NCBI GenBank assembly: GCA_014529385.2
Contig: CM043952.1
Span: forward strand, 72,141,799 to 72,166,798
Length of the DNA stretch: 25,000 nt
From: Adiantum capillus-veneris
Lineage: Eukaryota > Streptophyta > Polypodiopsida > Polypodiales > Pteridaceae
Direction of reading: 5' to 3'
Below the pieces are notes generated by a model, which had not been told where the DNA came from, ran no database searches, and was given only the letters and a program-made list of their open reading frames with translations. Shown piece after piece: positions 18,475 through 25,000 of this stretch. Every line of letters begins with the position of its first letter. Positions within the stretch are counted from its first letter, which is position 1. Made by a program: the position numbers and the translations under genes.

Positions 18475-19445
18475 TTAATTTTTTTTTAGCACTTCCTCCA
18501 TAAGCTGCTCCTGGCTTACAGCTCCTTCTCCTTTTGGTGTTGTCTTAGCGGACTTGCTTCCACTTTGTTGTGAGGATGAATCGTCATCAAGATCCTTGAA
18601 TTCACCCTCCTTGTAGACCGCACAATTGTGTACAAGGTAAAGAGCTTCCTTAGTTAACTCATTTAACATTGTGCTCCTCTTCATATGTAAGTCCTTGAAT
18701 AAATATAAGCGTAAGTCTGGACTGGGTTCGTAGTTCTTCCACAGGGCAGAACTTCACATATCTCTTTAGTCGTAGGGCTGCCTTTCGCACAGATTCCCCT
18801 TCTTTTTGTTTGAATTTATGGATTTGTGAGACTGTATTATGAGCTATCCCCCTTTGTGAGAATTCCTCAAATAAACTTTTCAAAAACCTCCTCCATAGAC
18901 TCAAAATCTCTACGCTCTACAGAATCAAACCACGTGGCGGCATCCTCTTCTAAGGTAAGTCCAAACTCTGCAAATTGAGTAGGGAAGTCTAAAACTTCTT
19001 GAGCTCTAATTACACGCACGAAGGCTGCTACATGATCCCTGGGATCTCTGTTTCCTGTGTATTTCTTGTTTACCCATTTTTGCACCTGAGAAGGTCTAAT
19101 TCTACAATGGTCTACAAATCTCATCGTTGGTTCTCCTTGTCCCACTCGATATACCTCCTCGGACCTTCGGTAATGGGAAGGTTCCTCTCCCAGAGGTTCT
19201 CCTAAACCATAATTTCTGTCGGTTCTTGCAAGAGGTGGTTCATGTATCTGAACTCGTTCTCTTTGATCTTGTTCTATGGGTTGTCTTCTAGGCTCTGCCG
19301 ACTCTTGAGTTTTTGGCTTACTCTCACCGTGATACTGTGAATGGAGTGGTGGTTCTTGTAAATCTCTTAGACCTCGTGCGGCTGGATAACCACCTCTGTT
19401 TTGGTCTTGTTCAAATGTCGCACTTTGTTGAAGCCATGCCTGCAA
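18475..19445 (-). pseudogene. gag capsid domain (retrotransposon gag)
   Basis: This region encodes the particle-forming capsid part of Gag. A first frame (19445-18867) gives a disordered R/E/Q-rich arm and then RPSQVQKWVNKKYTGNRDPR, DHVAAFVRVIRAQEV and EEDAATWFDSVERRDFESME, the usual plant retrotransposon gag pattern (DP..H...F ... A..WF). A slip near 18885 moves it into 18904-18659 (EEFSQRGIAHNTVSQIHKFK, then ESVRKAALRLKRYV). A second slip near 18670 moves it to 18684-18475 (LTKEALYLVHNCAVYKEGEF). The Q.h.QkegES.r...R pattern is diagnostic of this family. Confidence 0.85.
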
Positions 19446-19522
19446 TGATGGTTGGGTTGCCTGTTGGTTCTGGTAGTTGAACGTCTACTGTCTGTTAGAA
19501 TGTGATGTTGCGTCATACTCCT

Positions 19523-19903
19523 CTAAAAATGGATTTGTTGACTTGCTAGGGGTAATCCTCTGGGTTTTTGAGTTTTTGAGACCATTTTTCCTTTTGCCAC
19601 ATTATCTCCATACGTGTTGTAATCCTCTGGGTTGCTAATTATCAGATAGTGGTTCTCTTTTTCATCTCGGAATCTATCTCCATCATCATAGACTTGAATT
19701 ATCTCTAGTCTCTAAGAAGGCCATTCCTCTATACAAATACACTTGCGTCCCCAATAGTCAGAATAAACTAGGGCTCCCCGAGAGTTTGTTCCTTCTAAGA
19801 AGATTATAGTGAACTTGGCCTTGTTCAAAGGGTTTTGGGAGGTTCTTCCTCCTAGCATTGGTCCTTCACCGAAGAAACCTCCTGGCTGTTGACTACCCAT
19901 CAT
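19523..19903 (-). pseudogene. probable gag N-terminus
   Basis: From ATG at 19903 the frame reads MMGSQQPGGFFGEGPMLGGR, then KFTIIFLEGTNSRGALVYSD. After a stop at 19712-19714 it continues with RLEIIQVYDDGDRFRDEKEN and LIISNPEDYNTYGDN up to a stop at 19523. A slip then connects to the capsid arm. The ATG is a reasonable Gag start because the leader array lies upstream and no earlier continuation in this frame was found. However, a short open stretch at 20082-19900 in another frame could also belong to Gag. No family was recognised for this N-terminal part. Confidence 0.5.
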
Positions 19904-21731
19904 GAAGAAGGACTTATCTGATGAAGTGTCAGTATCACTACTTCCTCAATGATTGGGGCTAATGGATCTAGCCTTGCCTGAGTTACACTCTCCTCAGTGG
20001 ATACTAAGCTACCCTGATCACCTGCCACTTTTTGGTCTCTAGGAATGTGTCTTTCTGATCTTAAATTCACCAAACTTAGCAATGCAATTTATCACAAATC
20101 CAACCACTCACCTGGCAAGGGATCAGTTTCCGCACAACTTCTTGCCTTGTTGCTGAATATACCTGTACACAAGCGTTTAATTTCGGCAATTGAATCAAAG
20201 AATTTAACCGCTAAAGGTGGTCTTAGTAATGATTGGTATAACTGGAGGGTTAATCCCAACCACTACTATACTCTATACACTTATGATGTTCTTGATTAGG
20301 TCTGCTAATCTGGGAATGTACACCACCCAAGTGTTTGTCAGTCTAGAGGTAAAGTCTTAATTCCGTCTTTGCTCCGTCAAAAGGTCAAACGAAGTCCAAT
20401 TTCACTTCTGAAAGAAGTTCTGGAACTCTTAATTCAATTAGAACCTCTTGGTATGTCCACAATTTAATATTGTCCAAGAAATGACCCTGTAGACATCCTA
20501 AGCGTAGGATGTCTTTTTACTCTGTTTCAGCTAAAATTTGCAATGTAGCTTTCCCTTGATGTGCTGGGCTCACAACTGTTCTTACTTTTTGGTTTGGACA
20601 CCTATAAGCTGGTCATTGATCAGAAATCTGTTACAGACGCCTAATGTCCGTTTTGATGAATTCACGAGTCAAATCAACTCCAAATTGGACCAAACTTGAC
20701 GAGGAGGCTTGTCTAAGGCTATATGAGATCCTGGTATGTCTTAAATATCAATTTTGGGCTTTTAATCATGCATTAGACATACGCGTAGGATGTCTTTTGC
20801 AACAGAATTTAACCCAACTTGGTCCATAGCCTTTCCTTGATGTGATGGGATCACTGGTGTGTTCAGATTTGTGTTTGAATGTCAAAAGACCCCAAACTTA
20901 GCTATTCTAGCCTTTTTCAGTCAAAAATGCTAAAGTCTGCTTAAACTCCAATTTTCTCACCCAATTGAGATGAAATCTTTCACATGCACTCAGTAAATCA
21001 TGTAGATCATGCACATGAAGACATCCTATGGTTTTCGTCTCAAAATTATGCCTTGGCACAATTTGGGTAGGATGTCTGGCAATTCCTCTCTTTTGGCCAC
21101 AATCTATCAAGATATGGTCAATCTTCCACTTTCCAGGTGAAAATAGAGTAAAACCTACCTTCTAAACACTGTGGTCAACTCAGATTCTCCAACTTCTTGC
21201 CAGATCACCCTGTAGACCTCCTACGCGTAGCATGTCTCCTGCCTTAAAATTTAATTTTTCTCTGTCAGCGGGCTTCTCTATGCTCTGCAGATCTCTCAAC
21301 AACAGAAACTTTTGGACTTCAATTCATCTTCTAAACACAATTTACCATCTTTTACAGCTCTTTGATGACCCTAACAGCAAATATAACATGCATGAAGTGC
21401 TCCATATCATGAATCATGATGTCCTACTTACTCTACTCCTACTCATCATGTGAGATGGTGATTTTGGTGTCTCGGTTGCTTCCTGGCCTCCCACGGACTC
21501 TCAAGATATCTTCTCACTGCATCTACCACTCCAATTCCTACTCTCACACCACAACCTCACTAATACTACCTAAGTCGAAGGATCTAGGCCAGACACACAC
21601 TCCCTAGACTCCTCCTAATACCTAGAGAATCCACCACTCTCTGATCCTATCTAAATGTAAAATAAGACTCTCGCAAGCCAGAGAATCCCTATCCTCAAGG
21701 ACTAGTCTCGATCACCTACCTAGGGTTTTCG
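19904..21731 (-). other. retroelement leader (5' UTR) between PBS and gag
   Basis: About 1.8 kb separate the PBS from the likely Gag start. The stretch has stops in all frames, with short open runs only. It carries the palindrome-marked repeats listed separately. A long structured leader would be expected to hold packaging and dimerisation signals, but none can be assigned from sequence alone. Confidence 0.6.
20491..21237. repeat. second palindrome-marked ~280-bp repeat array, in the leader
   Basis: Copies of the same palindrome as at 8067-8929 occur at 20491-20514 (one change), at 20775-20795 (three bases lost from one arm), at 21019-21077 (the two 10-base arms pulled apart by 39 bases) and at 21214-21237 (two changes, paired against each other asymmetrically). 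The first three copies end at 20514, 20795 and 21077, 281 and 282 bp apart, the same period as the other array. Flanking text is also related, with TAGC..TTTCC.TTGATGTG and a following TCAC. A half-site lies further out at 22100-22112, inside the probable LTR. Confidence 0.85.
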
Positions 21732-21749
21732 TCCCCGACGGTGGCGCCA
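21732..21749 (-). promoter_or_regulatory. primer binding site, tRNA-Asp-like
   Basis: The minus strand reads TGGCGCCACCGTCGGGGA, one base downstream of the LTR end. It matches the complement of a plant cytosolic tRNA-Asp 3' end (TGGCGCCGTTGCCGGGGA, recalled) at 14 of 18 positions, including the first seven bases and the GGGGA. This is where the primer tRNA would anneal to start minus-strand cDNA. The four mismatches may be decay or a different primer tRNA. Confidence 0.75.
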
Positions 21750-21750
21750 A

Positions 21751-22678
21751 TGTTGGCGGATATGCCGCAACGGACGTCAGCACAACGAGAACTCACCCAA
21801 CAAGATTTGTCAACTAAGGACGAAGCTCGACCCACAAACACGTGGAAGCAAGCATATGGTTTCAACCTACACTCTACCGACTATTGACTACTTCCTACAG
21901 AGGTTTCTACCCAATGTCTAAGTTACAGCCTTCAAAAGTACACAGGAGGAGATTTCCTACAATGCTTCCACGAGCCAAATACCCATCAGACGTTCTCAAA
22001 ACTCTAGGAAACTTGAGGGATATCCTATTAACACCAATAGGCCACTCTCCCTAAGGTCCGTGACCCAAAACCCTACCCAACAACACCCAATGCAGAATCA
22101 CGTAGGATGTCTGACAGGTTTTTGCAGGTTGTCGTTTCTAAAAACTAAAGTGCGTAATGTGTAGCTCTACTCAATACGAACGTGTGGATGTGTTGAAATG
22201 TGAAAACAGATACCATTTTCTTATCGAATCACTAGAAATAGCTCGCTGTTCAATCTCGTGAAGCCGAGCCGTACACCCGTAATGTAGGTGTTGGTGCGTA
22301 GCTCTCTCCAAGGGCAACATGCTGCACTCCTCCGCACTCAATTCCAACCACCAGTGTGCGCGTAGCGTCAAGAAAAACTCACTCTCTCTCGTACACAGAA
22401 TACGCTTCTCATAGACACTTGATAAAATGAACAAAGGGGGGGTTTTTTCATTAAGGTCAAAATTTGGTATATATACCTTCCAAATACAATATCTCATGTT
22501 CCAAAGTAAAATCCTACTCAGACTAATGGCAAAAATAATATACAAAAACTTCTGCAGGCCCCAAGTATTTACTAATGAAATTACAGGTTTTCTTAATTAG
22601 AGATGACTACATAGGATTTCTTTCTTTTCGCATTCTGCCAGTCTTTTGTTGAGTGTAGCCGACAGTCTTCTGCTAACA
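21751..22678 (-). repeat. 5' LTR of the Ty3/gypsy element (outer end uncertain)
   Basis: The inner end is fixed by the PBS: the + strand begins TGTTGGCGGATATG at 21751, so the element strand ends in CCAACA. The outer end must end in CA on the + strand. One candidate is 22678 (CTGCTAACA, giving a TGTTAG start and a 928-bp LTR), which keeps the TATA-like box inside the LTR. Another is 22085 (ACCCAACA, giving a perfect TGTTGG/CCAACA pair but only 335 bp). The longer one is preferred because a palindrome half-site at 22100 and the TATA-like box fall within it. No second LTR is available for alignment. Confidence 0.5.
22466..22477 (-). promoter_or_regulatory. TATA-like box in the probable LTR
   Basis: GGTATATATACC is itself a 12-bp palindrome and lies about 200 bp inside the longer LTR model. 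On the element strand it would sit in U3 with the transcript starting some 30 bases downstream, toward lower coordinates. No initiator was identified. Confidence 0.4.
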
Positions 22679-22688
22679 AGCTAGGTTT

Positions 22689-22818
22689 GACATCGGAGGT
22701 AGGGGGACTATCTGCCTTTGTAGCCCTCATACACAAATTCTAGCCATTTGTAAACTTAGCTAGGTGCATTTTTTGTGCTAGGCCTACAAAGGCCGGTAGT
22801 CCTCCTACCTCCAATGTC
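22689..22818. repeat. 38-bp inverted repeat, foldback hairpin
   Basis: The arm 22689-22726 (starting GACATCGGAGGTAGG) pairs with 22781-22818 (ending CCTACCTCCAATGTC) at 33 of 38 positions, around a 54-base loop. It begins 10 bases beyond the preferred outer LTR end. Its size and mismatch pattern fit either a short foldback/MITE remnant or a MIRNA-like precursor. Confidence 0.8.
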
Positions 22819-23591
22819 ACACCTCTATTGAGTCCATGTTTGGGAAAGGTCTGCCTCAGCTTAACCTTGAGCTGATTCAAAATCTAGATTACTGGACTAC
22901 AAACATTTGAAAAGAGAATACAAATCGATAAAATATATGTAAAATAGTTCAGAAATCCTAAAAATTTGTAAATTTTTACTTGTACTTCTCGTTTGCATGC
23001 TTACAAGGAGGAAACTCAATGGTTCAGGGAAAAGAGAATAACGGAATTTCTTGAACATGACCCTCTCAAATAAAATCGCATGAACTTATACCAATAGGAG
23101 TGTTTTCAGATGGTGTCTCAACCTCGGCTTGCCAAAAACTCACTTTTATAATTGAAGAAAATAAGGGCTTACTAAAAACTAATCGACTATTAGGTCAAAA
23201 TTTGAAGCATTTCCTAGTTTTCTTATTCTTCAAACCATGCTCAAAATCTAGCTATAATGTTGTAATTCCAACTTGTAGGTGTCTACTAACTTTAGCTTGA
23301 AATTTCCTCCAATTTGGAGGTTGATCAAGGGCTCAAGATGCACAACTTGACCATGGATGTAGAGTAGGTAAACAATCTTTGATTTGCATCGAGCTTTCAT
23401 TTCATGCCTTCTTCATATTTGCAGGAGTAGGTCATCTGTAGGCTGGTTGCAAGGAGAGGGGACCATCACAGTGATTGTGGGGAACCCCCCTGATTTGTTG
23501 TGATGTATCCATGCACATAGTGGTTTCCCATCTGCTAACCTAGCAAGAGACACCATCTGCTAGGAGATATAGCTATGGACTTAATTTTTAT

Positions 23592-23703
23592 CCCTCTGGA
23601 TTCTTCTCTCTCTTACGACCTATGCCCCTTAGGATTCTTTGCCCTTTGTGCCAATTGTGCCCCTTTGGATTGTTTATTCTTTGCCCTCTGACCCTTAGGA
23701 TTC
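23592..23703. repeat. degenerate ~34-bp minisatellite, four units
   Basis: The core CCCTTAGGATTC or a close variant (CCCTCTGGATTC, CCCTTTGGATT) starts at 23592, 23626, 23661 and 23692, spaced 34, 35 and 31 bp. Sequence between cores is also related (TTGCCCT, TTCTTT). Confidence 0.7.
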
Positions 23704-24022
23704 ACCACTTGCACTGCCTTCATGAAGCTAGTGCAGATTCTTCATGAAGCCGCATATCATTCCAAAACCATAACATCTCCTACCTTCAAAGCTCATTGTG
23801 TTGAGATTGTGTTATCACGATCACTATGGGAATGAATAATCTCGAGATAGTGAAAATCTTTCAGAATCTTCTTGGTGGATCCGCATGCTGCATACATCCT
23901 GGCAAGTCATCGGCATACTGTTGTGCTTCTTTCAGTGTCATGTTGGAGACTCTCTCTCTCTCTAGCACCACATGTCAATGTGCACCCTTGAAGGTAGCTC
24001 ACGGCACATGAGAAAACACATG

Positions 24023-24078
24023 TACACACACACACACACACACACTCAATTTCTCTCTCCCTCTCTCTCTTTTTTTAT
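24023..24078. repeat. compound (CA)n then (CT)n-T microsatellite
   Basis: A CA run at 24023-24045 is followed by CT-rich DNA at 24051-24071 and a T run. A separate short CT run is at 23950-23964. Confidence 0.9.
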
Positions 24079-24659
24079 AAAACAAATCACACCAATACTT
24101 ATATATGTAAGACAAAAAGTTTCTGAACAATCAAAGTACAAAGTCACCCATGATTCCAATTTCCAACACCAACAAAGAAGTGGAGCTCGTATCTGTCAAA
24201 GGCGGCTTCCTCAACTTAGGAATGTCTGATGATAGTAGCTGGTTGTGACAACAAACGCCACAAAATTTGGACGTTTTGGGCCTGCCAAATAGTTGTGGAA
24301 CCTCCCATGAATGAAGAACAACATTGAATTATTGCACTAGGCTTAATAAGCATGATCATCATTGGCGGGCGCAGCCTTCTTGGATTTTGGTTTCCCTCAT
24401 TAGGTTGAGGAGGGATAGGGGAGGTGGCATTGTTGCTGTTGTCAAGCTCGTCATTGACATCATAGTCAAGATCAAGAGACTTCTTGATTCCTGCCCTGCC
24501 TGCTTCAGCCATGGCTTGAAGGCCAGCTCTATTGCTGCCAATGCACAAACCAAACCTCCCACCCATTGCAGTGTCGACCCAAGTCCACCACCTTCCCCAT
24601 CCTTCTCCTTCCTGTCCTTCCCTTTTTTTCTTGCTGATAGGCATACTCTCTCTGGCTAA

Positions 24660-24679
24660 TCTCTATCTCTATCTCTATC
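24660..24679. repeat. (TCTCTA)n short tandem repeat
   Basis: Three successive copies of a 6-bp TCTCTA-type unit plus a partial copy. Confidence 0.85.
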
Positions 24680-25000
24680 ACTTGCTCTCTTTTTATGGTA
24701 CACCAAGGCGCTTGGCAATGATGACAGTGCACCCCTCGACAATAATATAGGAGGCAACCTCTCTAGTAATGTCTTGATCCTCTAGACATCTATTTCTATT
24801 GCTTGCTCCACCACAAGGGTCATCCACCCTCTAGCTGACCATGATCACCCCCGGTTCCCACCATCATCGCCACTCCCATACAGAACCGCACTTCCCCTGT
24901 CATCCTCTTCAAAAATGTCTTCTGTCTTGCCAATTGTTTCTACACTCAACTCTTTGAGTATCTGGCTTCCTTGGGCTACATTGTTGTGGCACCTTAGGTC

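Larger units (their letters stand above)
10706..22678 (-). mobile_element. decayed Ty3/gypsy LTR retrotransposon (gag-pol, leader, 5' LTR)
   Basis: In minus-strand order the copy has a 5' LTR, a one-base spacer, a tRNA-Asp-like PBS, a ~1.8-kb leader with a palindromic array, gag with zinc-knuckle motifs, protease, reverse transcriptase (YMDD), RNase H, integrase and a C-terminal extension. PR-RT-RH-INT order defines Ty3/gypsy. No chromodomain follows the integrase, and the PBS type recalls Athila/Tat-like plant elements, but clade placement needs a tree. Multiple stops and frameshifts show it is inactive. Coordinates cover the part that is securely one element. The accessory frame at 4401-7900 lies on the same strand downstream and may belong to it, which would make the internal region over 17 kb. 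No matching 3' LTR is visible. Confidence 0.9.
22819..25000. other. no supported gene; simple repeats only
   Basis: Open frames here are short and overlap on both strands without recognisable motifs or a coding pattern. The longest, at 24216-24644 (-), has no recognised domain. The stretch contains a degenerate minisatellite and several microsatellites, listed separately. It looks like ordinary intergenic DNA outside the retroelement. Confidence 0.5.

Noticed and set aside
20045-20299. 84-codon plus-strand frame in the leader
   Set aside because: Antisense to the gag upstream region, no motif, length expected by chance.
24216-24659. Overlapping open frames on both strands
   Set aside because: Both strands open over the same bases in several frames, with no domain; likely composition effects.

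Overview
The window looks like repeat-rich nuclear DNA from a land plant. It holds a four-exon MULE-type transposase gene with GT-AG introns, a large decayed Ty3/gypsy LTR retrotransposon with a tRNA-Asp-like primer binding site, and many microsatellites, and no ordinary housekeeping gene was recognised. The species cannot be named from the sequence. The style of the retroelement, and the lack of any recognisable flowering-plant gene, would fit a fern or another large plant genome, but that is only a guess.

Layout. Bases 71-3572 (+) hold the MULE-like transposase: an N-terminal C..C..H..H finger-like region, a D-D-E core and a C-terminal SWIM zinc finger. Two one-base frameshifts, both in A runs, interrupt it. 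Bases 3573-4400 are non-coding and CT-rich. Bases 4401-7900 (-) are a broken long reading frame of about 1,150 codons. It has a retroelement-associated N-terminal domain, a Pro/charged linker, a long coiled coil, an unrecognised globular domain and a hydrophobic C-terminus. Bases 8067-8929 carry an array of about 280-bp units, each marked by a 24-bp palindrome. Bases 8930-10705 have no supported gene. Bases 10706-19903 (-) are the Ty3/gypsy gag-pol, read right to left: Gag, zinc knuckles, protease, RT, RNase H, integrase and a long C-terminal extension. Bases 19904-21731 are its leader, with a second copy of the palindromic array. Then come the PBS (21732-21749) and the 5' LTR (from 21751, probably to 22678). 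Bases 22689-22818 form a strong foldback. The rest, to 25000, holds only simple repeats.

Four points stand out. (1) The integrase zinc-binding module appears twice in tandem between RNase H and the integrase core. (2) A second retropepsin-like domain, with a damaged active site, lies downstream of the integrase in the same frame. It is followed by short W-[VI]-[PR]-K motifs. (3) The palindrome-marked ~280-bp array occurs both in the gag leader and again upstream of the accessory frame at 4401-7900. This links the two blocks into one composite element or two related ones. (4) No 3' LTR matching the 5' LTR is visible, so the left end of the element is unresolved. All retroelement frames carry stops and frameshifts, so this copy is dead. 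The domain order is still readable, and no joined protein has been written out.
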